DNA of 64,000 nucleotides from assembly GCA_900642245.1 (NCBI GenBank), contig CAAAJI010000002.1:70438-134437 (forward strand). Reading direction: 5' to 3'. Under the pieces are notes generated by a model. The model searched no databases and was not told where the DNA came from. It was given only the letters and a program-made list of their open reading frames with translations. The position numbers were made by a program, and so were the translations under genes. Below are positions 31,701 to 43,497 of this stretch, one piece after another (the first letter of the stretch is position 1; each line of letters begins with the position of its first letter). Origin of the DNA: Fragilaria radians (Eukaryota; Bacillariophyta; Fragilariophyceae; Fragilariales; Fragilariaceae).

Positions 31701-34700
31701 ACGGATTGAATCTTCGGAATGGCGTGAACCATATTCTCTTTATCAACTCTTTCATTCCATCCCTTAGAATGTTTCTGAATGTGCTCCACGCTTCCTATGT
31801 TTTGCAAAAATCGACGACACGTAAATCCTCGGAAGGCACTCTGAAATAAAAGTGCTCCTTGATGACGAGAACTTTCAATCATTAAATGAATTCTGTATTG
31901 CTCTACTTTCCTCATGGTCAAAATCATGCGAGAAAAGGCTTGGATTTTCCTCAAAGCTACTTGCTTTTTGTTGCATCTTCTTGCAGCAATATTTCGCCTC
32001 ATCACACTCTGAACAGTTATAATATCAAGCTTGTCAATATGAAACAAAACCTGGGCTGTGAAGCCTCTCCAAACCCTCTGGATTTCAGTTGCAGCTTTAA
32101 TTTTGACTATTTGAAGACGACGACTAAAGTGACCACGTGTTATGGCTTGGAGTAGAATGAGCCCGTGTGAAACGATGATGTATCGATTACGCGCTGATTT
32201 ACGTCGCCACATAGATTGAATGCAAGTAATGGACGATTTTTTAATAAAGAGTTCATGAATAAAGCGCCGCAAACGCCGAGCCCTCCACCACTTCTGGAGC
32301 ATTCGAATGGAAGATGAAATTCGTCTGAGAAACTTCAACTTCAACTGTGATAAATACTTTCGAATATAAGCTTGGATGATGGTGACAGCTGTTGTCTGCA
32401 ATTGTAAAAACTCTCTTTCTTTTCGTAAGGCTTGAAACTGCTTCCTTTTGTTCCAGAAGAATCTTTCGATGATGTCAACACTTAATTTATACGTTTTCTT
32501 TTGTGCAGAATAATAACTTTCCTTTCTTTCCTTCCAGCTACTCCAAATGCACTTGGATGCAACTATCTTTTTTTTAATCAAGCATAACTTCTTTCTTCGT
32601 CGGTACCAAGCCTGAATTCTAAGGCATGCGGCGACTTCAGCACTTGATTCTAATAGCCGAGAGCAAAGATACAATAGGAAAACAAACATACATCTCGATT
32701 CCGGAGGATTTTTGGTATCGCAATCAGGAAGAAGATTTGGAATGCCTCCAAGATCATTAATTACGCTACCTGCCATTGCGATGTTATACCGATCATTTAT
32801 CACGGCTTGGCTTTGTCCAATACCTTGATTAAGCGAGGGCTTTATGTCAGCCATTGAAAGTAATGCTGGATGATAGCAATGAATTAAGACGCATATAGCA
32901 ATACCATCGGCAAAGCATCTTGAAAAGTCTGAAACTGTGATTCCGTGGGGGGCAAGCACAGTGTTGCACCACCGGAGCATGAGCTTTTTAATTTCCATTT
33001 CTCGACTCTCTGCCTTCATAGATTCAGTGATGGAAGCGTTCGAACGAATCTCAACAGATTGATTCCATATCATGCTTGTCTTACAGCTTGTTTGCTCCAG
33101 TTTTTCAATCTCCATCACCACACAACGATAATTTAAAATGCTATTAACGCCTAGTTGAACAAAAATAGTCCACAAAAGCTCGAGGACCTGTTCGCGATAG
33201 CCATCTACAATGTGATGCGATGCAACTTCATCAAGATTCGGCACTCCTAATGCTGTCAAAGCCTCGAGGACCATTCCGATATTATGAAGCTTTTGTAATC
33301 TAGAAACAGCAGGGAGGCGAAGTTTTGAGAGTATTGCCTTAGGGTTGGTGCTTGAAAAAATCTCAGTCATCCTGGCGAAACAGACACCATCTCGAATATC
33401 AACTGCTAGATTGTTGACTTTCAGATCTAACTCATCAAGGATATCTTGCTTGTAACTAACCAATATTCCGATTTTTGACAAATGCTTGATTATATCACCT
33501 TCAGAGGACATGAAATCTCTGCATAGCATGCGCAAGACATCCCTCGTTGATTTGACCGTTGAGTCTTTTCCGAATAGACATGGAACGCGATCGAGAACAT
33601 TGGCACGTTTTGCTTTATCCAAGAATATTATCAAAACGAGTAATCGAGTTATGATGACAGTCCGCATGTCCTCTCGGTACTTAATTTCAAACCTACCCGA
33701 TGGAACATTACATCGTCCTTTAGTGTACTTGTGCAATGTTGCTGAATCTGTTAGAAGCTTATTGACAATCACATTTTTCAGTACGGTTCGCATGGTACTG
33801 ATTTCTTTAGTCGGAGCTGATTTGTTTTTCGTAAGGACATGTTGCGTTGTCGACACACGCGAAGGAATTGCTTCGCCAAAGAGGATTTCCAATCCAATTT
33901 GCAACCACTGATAGGAATAAGAAAGGAGTAAAGACATAATCTTTGAACGCTGAGAAAGATCAGCGTACATGTCTCGATCTTCGCGAAGAGAAAGTTTTCC
34001 TCTACTAATCTCTGCCACAATGGCGTTTCTGGCCTGCATCATTTCAGATGTATTGAATACTTGTAACCCTCGTGTACGAGCTTGCGCTAAGCGTTGATGC
34101 ATCACTAAAGTCTTGAACGCAGGACGTTTTTTGTCATCGCTCTCACTCTCTGCGCCATTGGAAGGCAGGATCATGAAGTTTAGCCATTCGGTAAAGCACT
34201 GGCATTGCTTTTGTGCACTTTCTTCAGATAATGAGGAAGATAGCACTTTTACTCCACCTTTACTAGAACTCCATGTGCGTTGAGTAGGTGATACATCCCC
34301 ATTCAGTCGCTGGTTTTCTTTGGTCAACGGCGTTGAATTTAAATCCTCGTCATCAGTCTTACGGAGAAACGACGCCTCCGTTCGAATGGAAGACGGCAAG
34401 AATCGAAGTCTCTTATCAATCTAAAAAAGCGCATGGCTTAGATTTCAGTTGAAATTACATAACGAACCCATGGAAGACTTACTAAATTAGGAAATGTTGC
34501 ATGGCCCAAGATGTTTATCTTCAAGCGTCCATGACATTGAGGAATTCGGAATATAATACTTTCGCTGATATCGCCTTCTTCCAGTGGAGTCCACGTTAAC
34601 CAGATTTTCGCTTTTTCGTGCATCCTGAGAGTCAATAAGATAGGGGAAGCCACTTTAGTCTTTTCCTCTTTTAATTGATGCATTGGATCGAGATCGTGTT

Positions 34701-35829
34701 CCATACCAGGTATGTTATCGGATACAATAAGATTTATGCCTTTACCCAAAGGAATTTTTTCGATTTCTAAAAACAAATCATCGCTGTCGACATTTTCTGG
34801 CTGAATATTGAATGGTATGGAACGCCGTTCGCCGACAACGTTACGATCTCCAAAGTCTAAGGATGCTCCCGATGAACTATCGCTTCCTTCACTGATGGGC
34901 AAAATCAAAACACTTTTGATAGAAATAGAATGTTTATGGCAAGGATGACGCTGAGGAGATTCTTCGAGACAATCCTTTCCTGAATTCGAAATCATGCTTG
35001 CGTTATCGTGTCCCTCAGAATTCTGCATCCGGGGCGTTTTCTTTAAGGATTTCGAGTGAGCATGCAAAACATTACCTTTATATTCAGATGAGCACAGAGA
35101 GGAGGAACTAAAATCGCAATTTATTTTCGACTGGTACAATGTCCCATCAACTACATCTTTGATTTTATCACGATGAATGCAAGGATAGGTTTTAGATAAA
35201 TCTTTTGTCTTTCTCTCCGATGATTCAAGTTCTGGAGACTGCCTTTGTACTTCCACAGGTGAGAATTCTTCTCTTTCGTTTGCAGAATTGGGATCAGAAG
35301 GTAAGACAATGAGGGATCCATCGATTTCTTCAGGTTTTCTCACAATCGATGGAACCAAAAGTCTTTTCTTAGTAACATTGCTCCTTTCTGGTGTAGAAGC
35401 TTGTTCTGTGGGTGGTGAATGAGGAACGCGAAGTGGTGGTCCTAAAGATGATTTATTTTGGTGCGCTGAATTTCGTAAGATTCTGGAGGGTGGGGTTGGC
35501 ATATGAGAACCTGGAGAACTTGTTGCTCCATCATCAGATACCTGAATCAGGTTCACGCTAGAGAAATGCTTCTTTGAAGTAGAGTCAGGGGTCATAGTCC
35601 ATCGAAGCGATCGGCGGAGCGAATTAAGATTTGTTTCATTTTCCTCTTCTCTCATACTGGCTGTGAAAGATGAATGTTGTTTGTTTTGAGACTTTGTGTC
35701 TGTAGTATTTCGTTGTCGATTGTAGGGTTTCAACGGAGTCTTGATGGAAGGTATATTATCATTTTGAAATGAAACGGATTTTTTATTGTGAATGGTTACG
35801 TCATCGTCTCTATGAATTTCAAATACCAT
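28754..35829 (-). CDS. ASPM: ASPM (abnormal spindle) homolog: ASH, two CH domains, IQ array
   Basis: ASPM binds microtubule minus ends at spindle poles. Exon 1 is 35829-34483 (449 codons) and exon 2 34420-28754, with a 62-nt GTAAGT...TTTTTTAG intron; the phase-0 join reads FPNLIDKRLRF and gives 2337 aa. Residues 1 to ~330 are disordered and Ser/Pro-rich with several SP/TP sites. An ASH domain follows at ~340-455 (IWLTWTPLEEGDISE). The ASPM-specific helical region has LRIGLE-like WLQIGLEILFGE and VPCLFGKD. CH domain 1 is at ~745-875 (NNLAVDIRDGVCFARM, RLQKLHNIGMVLEAL) and CH domain 2 at ~925-1040 (CFADGIAICVLIHCYHP). Then come roughly 1100 residues of IQ motifs (AWYRRRKK, MWRRKSAR, AYRCYKAK). 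The last ~180 residues are a helical, armadillo-like end (ALWIVQNSTRMREIKEAA). Every ASPM landmark is in order, so the call is firm. Confidence 0.95.
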
Positions 35830-36139
35830 TTCTTTTCTCGCTTTCTAATAAGGGCTCAAGTGACGATATTTTTACTTTTCTAAATGCTGAATGATGAGGA
35901 TATCACGAGGATATTGTCTTCACAACTAAGTTTTCTTTCGGATTGTTCAAATGTAAAATTTCGTCGAAGGTGTTGTAGGAACCTGCATTATATTTATTTA
36001 GACAACGGAATCAATTTCAAATTTGATTTTAAATTTTATCCGGTAAAAGCGAGTTAAATCATTAAGTTTAACGACGGTACCGAGAATTTTCCGAGTGATT
36101 CAAATATTTGACAAATAAGAAGCACACCACATCAAGACA
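35830..36139. promoter_or_regulatory. Divergent promoter region, ASPM and G-box protein
   Basis: 310 bp separate the start codons of two divergently transcribed spindle/centriole-type genes. The sequence is AT-rich with no recognised box. Its position alone supports shared regulation. Confidence 0.55.
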
Positions 36140-37681
36140 ATGTATGCAGTACACCATGTTCCTTCCCATTCCTGGGATGGAAATACACCGAGTGATGACA
36201 CCGTGGTGATGGATGCTGCAGATGCTGTCTTGCAAATGATGCCGCCAAATGTGGCTCAGATTTCCTCGAAGATTGTTAACATCGAAACGAAAAATGTTGA
36301 GACGGATCAAAACACACTTTACCAGCCTTTGAGGACTGTCAGCCCCAATGAAAGATGTGATGGAAATAACATTATGAAAAATAGAAATTTTGAGATGTTT
36401 TACGATCGCTCCACTGGGATAACAGATTTGAAGACATCCAAAATTCTTTCAAAAACGCCACAGGTTCATGATCTGTCGACGTTAAGCTCTGATATCGATA
36501 AAGTTATTCGTTATCTGGAAAATTTCAGATCAAATTCTAACACTCAGTTTCATCCAAGGAAAAAGGAAGCTAAGCAAGACGCATTTACTGCAACAACTGA
36601 AACCAAAAATTCGATTTTTCGACAAACCATCGATCCAATCATTGTCGAAGATGCTGGTATTTCAGAAGGCTCAGCGACGATTTTCCGTCCTTCTTCAATT
36701 CAAGACACAAGATCACTGAAAACTCCCGCCATTCGGATGGCTTATTCAATTCATTCAAAGGGTCGTGAAATGGCATCTCCAATTCCTTGTATTTTAGAAG
36801 AAGACGGTGACCTAGATCTTAGTGCTGTGTCCAATTTGATCAACTCCATGTGTGTTGAAAATCAAGGAAAAGCTTTTGACTGGACTTTCCTTGACAAGAT
36901 TCAAGAGAAAGTGGAACAGCTGTTGGTGCAAGCTCGAAAGCAAAGGGAGGCTACTGATGAATGGATTCGGGCAGTCCGTCAGTCCGTTGAAATATGGGTT
37001 CATGAGCAACGCTTACAGATTGAATGCGAGCGAAAACAGGCCTTAGAGCGTGCGATACAAGAAGCTCGAGTGGTTGTATCTCGGGAAAAGTCTAACGAAC
37101 GAACGGAAGACATATTTGACTCAGCAGCATTGCAAGAAAAATTAATTGACTTAATAGAAAAGCAAAGGAAGAAAATTGAACAGCTTGAATCAAAATTCGA
37201 CGCAGTGAAGGCACTTGATATGAAGTCTTCAAATCTTCAAACACCGTATTTTCAGCAAAGGGAATCAAAGCTTAGCGAGAGTGCCCAAAAGTTTTTCCGC
37301 GATATAGAAAACCACGAATCTCCGACATTACCTCATCTACCGCGAACAGAGATTCGTCCACAACGCGACTATATCGCTTTGAAAGATGGTCGCAGAGTGA
37401 TACAATTTCGTAATGGGACAGAACGAGAGTACTTGCCAGACGGAACGATCATTACAAGGTACACTAATGGAGATGTGAAAACGGAAGGAGCAAATAATAG
37501 CATCGTCACCTATTGGCACCATGGAGAACAAACAAAACAAACCACGTTCCCCAACGGTCTCCAAGTATATGAATACCCTAATAAGCAAATAGAAAAACAC
37601 TTTCCTGATGGCCGAAAAGAGGTCATCTTAGGATCTGGAGCTCGTCGTTTGCAAGGTTCCAACGGAACCAAATTGATTTGA
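36140..37681 (+). CDS. CPAP/SAS-4/TCP10-type G-box protein, 513 aa
   Basis: The C-terminal ~100 residues (about 405-500) are the TCP10_C or G-box domain: a single-layer antiparallel beta repeat of the form D-G-x-x-x-x-x-x-x-N-G-x, seen here as LKDGRRVIQFRNGTEREYLP, DGTIITRYTNGDVKTE, TFPNGLQVYEYPN and FPDGRKEVIL. In animals this domain of CPAP/SAS-4 binds the centriole protein STIL/Ana2. A coiled coil rich in Glu, Lys and Gln spans about 245-370, and the N-terminal half is polar and disordered. It is shorter than animal CPAP and I see no clear tubulin-binding PN2-3 motif, so it may be a minimal SAS-4 or a TCP10-like relative. The start is the ATG at 36140, 310 bp from the ASPM start on the other strand. 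A centriole or spindle-pole assembly role is inferred. Confidence 0.85.
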   Translation: MYAVHHVPSHSWDGNTPSDDTVVMDAADAVLQMMPPNVAQISSKIVNIETKNVETDQNTLYQPLRTVSPNERCDGNNIMKNRNFEMFYDRSTGITDLKTSKILSKTPQVHDLSTLSSDIDKVIRYLENFRSNSNTQFHPRKKEAKQDAFTATTETKNSIFRQTIDPIIVEDAGISEGSATIFRPSSIQDTRSLKTPAIRMAYSIHSKGREMASPIPCILEEDGDLDLSAVSNLINSMCVENQGKAFDWTFLDKIQEKVEQLLVQARKQREATDEWIRAVRQSVEIWVHEQRLQIECERKQALERAIQEARVVVSREKSNERTEDIFDSAALQEKLIDLIEKQRKKIEQLESKFDAVKALDMKSSNLQTPYFQQRESKLSESAQKFFRDIENHESPTLPHLPRTEIRPQRDYIALKDGRRVIQFRNGTEREYLPDGTIITRYTNGDVKTEGANNSIVTYWHHGEQTKQTTFPNGLQVYEYPNKQIEKHFPDGRKEVILGSGARRLQGSNGTKLI

Positions 37682-40410
37682 GAATTCTCAAAGTGTCCAG
37701 CTCATTCAAAAAAGAAGCCAATTACTTTCCGACCTAGCTCACTAATCAGAAAGGTGGGATATATCGAGTCGTATCTTCCAAACAAACAAACAAAGTCGAC
37801 AAATCTGAGAAAAGATTGATCAAGTAATCAATATTCCATTTTTGGTCTCAAAAGTAAAGTTCGCGTAATAATGATCACTTTAACTTGTATCCTGTCAGCA
37901 GCAAGGCTAGCTTATAGATTAACATGAAGTAATGATCTAAAGATGAAGTGGAATTCCTTTGTATCTCATGCCTTTCCGCTCAAATAATGCTAGTAACTTA
38001 ACATCAGTAAAGAAGCATTACATACACAAGCCTTATTGTCATAGCCAAACATTGTAGCAAGTAAAGTCGAGGGCTGGGAACAAAATTTGCTGTTTATGTT
38101 AAGTAACTTACTTGAAAACTGATGATACATCGTTCATCCAATAAGAACTCTAAGACGAGGAAATGAAATCAATGGAATAGCCAATTTCCGCTAGCTGATT
38201 GGGCAAGAATCAAAATGTGAGTATTTCTCTATTTTCTTACCATGTTATGTATTCTTGTATGCTACTATTTATTAAGAACTAGAGTAATACAAAGAATCAT
38301 CATATTATAAACAAAAAAGTACTAGCCGTAAAGGAGTCACATGATTTCGGAGTGTCATTCTCAATGATCATGTTGAATTATGAATACTGAGATTCCAGTT
38401 GAGGCAAAAATCTTGGCTCTTGGTGTTCCCTTCCCTCCAATGGTTTTTACGTCCATCTGTTGAACTAGTTTATCAAGACAATTGAAGAAAATAATGGGGA
38501 TAGAAAAGGAAGTGGTTGCATTTAATGCAAGGTGTTGATCCCGAAGCTCTAATGGTAAGTGATATTTGATATAAAGGAATTAGAAAATGGAAAAGAAGAT
38601 CAATAACAATGTATGACCAAAGGAGCTGGTTTTAAAAGAAATTTTAGGATTGAACATAGCCCTCTATTAACACTATAGGTGTACTCCTTGATATCGGTAG
38701 ATTGATCACTAATTTATTGGATTGCGTCATTCAAAGGAAGTTTTGCTATAGAATGCCATTTAATAATCATGCTTGCAGAATAAACTTAAATGAATTAAGG
38801 TGATGCGTATGAGGAGATCAAGCCTTGTAAGAATTCCTTTACAATATTGAAAATGCGTTTGCTTCAACAACTATGTCGTTTCATTGTTTCCAAAGATGAC
38901 AAATGTAAGATGGCTTGATTTTTATGAAGGGATAGAGTCATATTTGCTGTTTTTGACTAGTATCCAGTGTTGATTAAAATTGTATTTGTCTGACAAATGA
39001 AAAGAAATAGATAAAAAGAAGAATGCATGACATAGTTTGATGCCGCCTTGTGCCATGATTGAGATAAATCCAATCTTGACAATTACTGTATTTGATTTTA
39101 GTTGCGAAATTGAATTAGGCTTTGGTGCATAACAAGATCCAAATAACTAGGAATCCTCATAGCTATGAAAAATGCGTTATATCACTCTTGGAAAGCACAA
39201 AGCTTTCCACTTAAGCGCAAAAATTGTAATAAGTACAGTTAGTGATTCTATCACAGTTAACTTTAAAGTAAGCTTATAATATGAATGATCTGGTTGGATT
39301 AGCTTTGTTCCCTTATCAAGCTTGTAAATACAGAGAATATCCTTATTTTCAATGGTTTCTTGTGCAAGTATTGTTTCATGTCTCCAATAATGGTGTGTAC
39401 ATACATCTCGTAGTCCATAAGTACAATAATATACTCCATCAAAGGGTGTTTGGATTGAAATCCTTAAAACCTAACCTTTTGACAACATGTAACCTCATCC
39501 ATGCCTCAGCTTTTCCTTTGAGCTGAGAAATTCACTCAAGAGAATCTGGGCAAAGGCAATGTGCACATCTTATTGTGACAAAGGTTAGCAGTATGCTTCT
39601 TGAATTGTTTTCTTATCAAATCCAATGTTTCAACTAATAAACGCATCAGTCATAGCTCAAATAAGATGTGCTCATTATTGATACTGAATCACAATAACAA
39701 TTCTTTAGTTGAATTGTAGTCATCTGATTGCCGGGAAGCGATCGAAAACCTTTACAGGAATTAAACTGTTAGTCATCAACATTGCTCCACTAGTGGTTGC
39801 TTAACTTTCAGTAGACAGAGGATGTACTTATTTTTAAGTTTGTTCTCTAGATTCATACTAGGATTCAACTGCCTTTTAGTTTCATCAATGTCTTTGAGAC
39901 ATGGATTAATACCGCGGAAGCATCCTGTTATGCTCTGAATCCCTGTTATTCGGCATTTTGCCTTACTCTCAACCATGCCTCACATTGTGGATGCCATTGT
40001 CATATTCGATTCAATAAGTTTTAGATGTTTCCTAGATCAGTTTGCAGCCATTGGACTCAAATTAATAATCATTTTGTTATCTCCAGGAATTTGAAGCAGC
40101 AAGCACATTTTTCATTGACTATTCAAGAAATCAATTATGACCGCTTCCCTTGCCTTGTACCACTTTGGAGCTGCGTCTTGGATTTGACTAAAATTCCATC
40201 TTATTACCTCATTTTTTTCAAATTGAAAAGAGTAAAGAAATTCTTATTTACTAGGGTTCAGAATAGTGCCCTCATTTATACTTACTATGCCCATAACAAC
40301 CACTTCTTCATGTTCGGTATATCGTTAAAGTTTATAACGAGTACAGTATCATTTTGAGGTTCTCAGCATCCCTTGACTGCATACGATTCGTATAACAAGA
40401 CACATTGAGG
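37682..40410. other. Intergenic, AT-rich, no gene seen
   Basis: About 2.7 kb. Short frames at 39281-39526 (plus), 39776-39976 (minus) and 40025-40357 (plus) have no recognisable domain and atypical composition. No transposon motif was identified. The last part should hold the promoter of the bL28m gene. Confidence 0.5.
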
Positions 40411-40968
40411 ATGTTGTCATGGTGTTCTTCCTCTCTTCATTCCATATCCTGTTTCTCTAGAAACCGACTTGTACAGGGAATTTTTACCCCTGCAATGTCG
40501 TCGCTTGGAGGTACTACGCCGTCCATACTCGCTGGAAGCTACAGTAAAAGCGAGAATTTTCCTGTTGCGATTCAACAACGTCATCGAAGTAATCGGTCTC
40601 GTCGTGGACTTTATGATGGAAAAGATATTGGTTTCGGGAACAGAGTATCTCACAGTGAAAGGAAGACGAGGCGTAAATTTAAGCCCAACGTTTTTTTGAA
40701 ACGTTTATATTCGGAAGTGTTGGATGAAATGATACGATTTCACGTTACGGCGTCTGCCTTGCGGTCGATCGATAAAGTTGGAGGATTGGATCATTACCTT
40801 CTGAAATCAAAGCATGTACAAGAAGGTGAGGGAATGGCTGCTAAACTTCGTATTTTGGAAAAATTGGAACAACAAAGGGCGACAGCAGCCCTAGTTTCTC
40901 AAGATGAAAGTCCCGCTTCAGATGGCGAAGCATCCCAAGGCAATGCGAGTGTCGAAGTTCGTAACTAA
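40411..40968 (+). CDS. MRPL28: Mitochondrial large-subunit ribosomal protein bL28m
   Basis: A 185-residue protein starting at the ATG at 40411 (the frame extends two codons upstream without an ATG). The first ~60 residues, rich in Ser, Arg and hydrophobics without acids (MLSWCSSSLHSISCFSRNRL), look like a mitochondrial pre-sequence. The bL28 core follows: RRGLYDGKDIGFGNRVSHSERKTRR, then KPNVFLKRLYSEVLDE and the eukaryotic mitochondrial block ALRSIDKVGGLDHYLL seen in yeast Mrpl24/L28. The C-terminal ~40 residues are Gln/Ala/Ser-rich. It would sit in the mitoribosome large subunit. No intron. Confidence 0.9.
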   Translation: MLSWCSSSLHSISCFSRNRLVQGIFTPAMSSLGGTTPSILAGSYSKSENFPVAIQQRHRSNRSRRGLYDGKDIGFGNRVSHSERKTRRKFKPNVFLKRLYSEVLDEMIRFHVTASALRSIDKVGGLDHYLLKSKHVQEGEGMAAKLRILEKLEQQRATAALVSQDESPASDGEASQGNASVEVRN

Positions 40969-41114
40969 AAAGACCAAATATCAAAAGTAATTGGTTGCAT
41001 GCTTGCTCCTTAGATGTTGAAGGGAAAGCAAAATGCAAAAAATACTAGAAAGTTTCATTTTAATTTATTTACCAATGGATGTGCACGTAAAATCCATTTG
41101 TTAATAAATAGAAA

Positions 41115-43497
41115 TTATCGTCTTCGACGTTTAGGATCTTCTTCTTCTTCACTCTCATAATCACTTTCAGAAAATTCTTCGTCACTGACATCACTACTGT
41201 GATCGTCATCATCGCTCTTATTATCACTCTCATTGACACGATTAATGTTGTTTCGCTTGCCCGGAGGTTCGTAACTATCGTCATCAAACTTCTCTTCATC
41301 TCTTTCTTCCAGACGTGTCCCGGCGTCTCTTTTTTCAATCGGTCTTTGTCTTCTTCTTCTTCCCCCCAAAAGACCGAATAGACGGAGAATAAATAAAACC
41401 ATTAATAGTAAAACGAGGGCACCAATACCCACCAACACCCAAACCCATATTGGGAGACTTCTTGCACCACCCGATCGTTCAACTTGATCTGGCGGTATGT
41501 TCGATGAACCAGTACCATTTCCATTATTATCAGCTGTAGAATTAGTAGCAGACTCATTGCTGGATAGAAAGGAAACTCGAACAACATATTCAGTGACGTT
41601 ATTAAATAGACCCTCTTCCATTGCCCGTTGAATCGCAGAAAGAGCGATGAATCTCTCCCCACTATCAGGGGCATTCAAATATAGTGTCATTCCTCCGTCA
41701 ACGACTAAACAAGTATGGTTCGGATCTCTCAATTGGACAGAGCAGTTCGCTATCCGTTTTGCCAATGCCAAACATTTTTCAAGGGAGACACATATGAGAT
41801 CCAACGACCAACTTTTGATGTGGCGTAGAAAAAAGATGAAGAATATAATGGACAGACTTACCATCGAATTTGACACGCTCTCCAGGCAAGGGACTTAATC
41901 CTATTATATAAAGTCGCCGTCTCGGAAAAAGTAGTCGAGAAAAGCCTCTTGATGATGAAGATTTATTTTCACGCTGTCGAAAGGATTTACGTTTGATTTT
42001 TGGGGACCTGCTAGAAAAGTCGTTTTCTGGGATCCATTCCGTCGCTGTGTCTCCTTCTGATTGATATAAACGATTTGTTGTCACATTGTCATTCTCAACA
42101 TCAGTATCAGTACAGAGATCTGAATTGACAGCCGGAAGAACGATATCACCGAGAGCTCGTTCCAATTCTGTGAGGATTGTACTTAAATTACCCCCGGCAT
42201 TGTACTCAATCTCATAGCTAAAATTTAAATCAGAAGCGTTCCCTGCAGTAAGTCCAAAGAATCCTTCGTCATCGACTGTGCAGTTACCATATGAATCAAT
42301 ATTGTTGGATGGAGTGGAGGAAAATGGACTTCCTGGTGATGATATAGGATTCGATGTTGTCCCTGGAGAATTACCTTCATTGGGTGAATTACCTTCATTG
42401 GGTGAATTACCTTCACTGGGTGAATTTAATGCCGGAGAATCACTTTCATTGGGCGAATTGAGAGCTGGGGAGTTACCTTCATTGGGCGAGGTAAGTGCTG
42501 GAGAATTACTTTCATTGGGCGAATTGAGAGCTGGGGAGTTACCTTCATTGGGCGAGGTAAGTGCTGGAGAATTACTTTCATTGGGCGAATTGAGAGCTGG
42601 GGAGTTACCTTCATTGGGTGAGTTTAGTGCTGGAGAATTATTTTTATTGGGAAACTTATTCTCAGTAGGAGAAAAGTTGGATGGAGAATTTGGATTCTGA
42701 GATTCCTCATTTGGAACATTATTTGATGGAGGACTCACATTAGGAGACGAAAACGCTGGAGCATTACTCTTGTTAGGCGAGATACTGGATGGATCTCTTT
42801 TATTAGGATTTGTTGACGCTTCATTAGGAGAAGTATATGATGGAGTATTATTTTCAACAGGTGAATTATTGTCTGCATTTACAGATGGAACGGGCGTTGG
42901 AGTCGAGGAACGTATTGGAGATGTCATAGAAGGTGACGTTGCAAACGGAGATGTCATAGATGCTGGATCGCCTCTCAGACTAGGACTGCCAGCCGAAGGA
43001 CTCAAATCTGACAAAGCAAAGACATCGTATTGGCTAGGGTCATCCTTGTGACGAAATGAGATTGCTTTTTGCTCATCCAACTCGTCATCAGTCCAAGATT
43101 CTCGTAAAATAAGTATGTCCTCTGTCATTGTAGTTCCTGATGTTGGCTTATCGAAAATGTCTCTGTGGCGATAATACCCGAGTATTCTAGAACTCCTTTT
43201 TAGAGTATTATGATTTGAGATAATGCTTTCTGTATGGCTCATCAATTCTACCTTATTCTCGGCACGTGATTCTCCATCAAACATATCATGTCGGAAGGAT
43301 TGAGCAACCAGTGTAGGATGATCACGATTGGATATACCAAATTCCATCCGGTTAGGAGGTAAACCATCTAGATGCAATTTCCTTTTCGATATTTTCGAGG
43401 ATGATGATATTGAGTTTCCACGAAAAGCAGTCGTCGTCAGAGACATCCAGATAAAAAAGGAAAAGAAAGGCAAACCATTATTTCTTGCGGATACCAT
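41115..43497 (-). CDS. Secreted single-pass surface protein with Asn/Ser/Pro repeats, two exons
   Basis: Start at the ATG at 43497, giving a signal peptide (MVSARNNGLPFFSFFIWMSL...). Exon 1 is 43497-41862 and exon 2 41749-41115; a 112-nt GTAAGT...GGATAG intron joins ERVKFD to ANCSVQLRDPNHTC, total 756 aa. Order: a polar N-terminal region; a long low-complexity stalk of SPNE/SPAL repeats (22-residue units, residues ~280-380); a folded region split by the intron, with a helix (LSTILTELERALGDIVLPA), two or more cysteines and the strand-like CLVVDGGMTLYL; a Gly/Asn/Ser linker; one transmembrane helix (PIWVWVLVGIGALVLLLMVL); and a cytosolic tail that is basic, then very acidic, ending in RRRR. This matches the architecture of diatom cell-surface proteins of unknown function. 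Adhesion or wall contact is only a guess. Confidence 0.8.
42452..42649. repeat. 66-nt in-frame tandem repeat in the surface-protein gene
   Basis: Three copies of a 66-nt unit begin with GGCGAATTG at 42452, 42518 and 42584, almost identical, each made of two 33-nt half units; more diverged 15-33-nt copies flank them (about 42362-42451 and 42600-42700). In the gene (minus strand) each unit codes for 22 residues in two 11-residue halves, differing mainly at Glu/Gly/Asn/Ser positions. Copy number is likely to vary between strains. Confidence 0.85.

Noticed and set aside
41812..41861. 50-nt intron ending at CAAAAG in the surface-protein gene
   Set aside because: It leads into a frame that stops after about 20 codons; the acceptor at 41750 restores the long frame.
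42278..42700. Plus-strand 140-codon frame of Leu/Gly/Glu repeats
   Set aside because: It is the mirror reading of the tandem repeat in the surface-protein gene.
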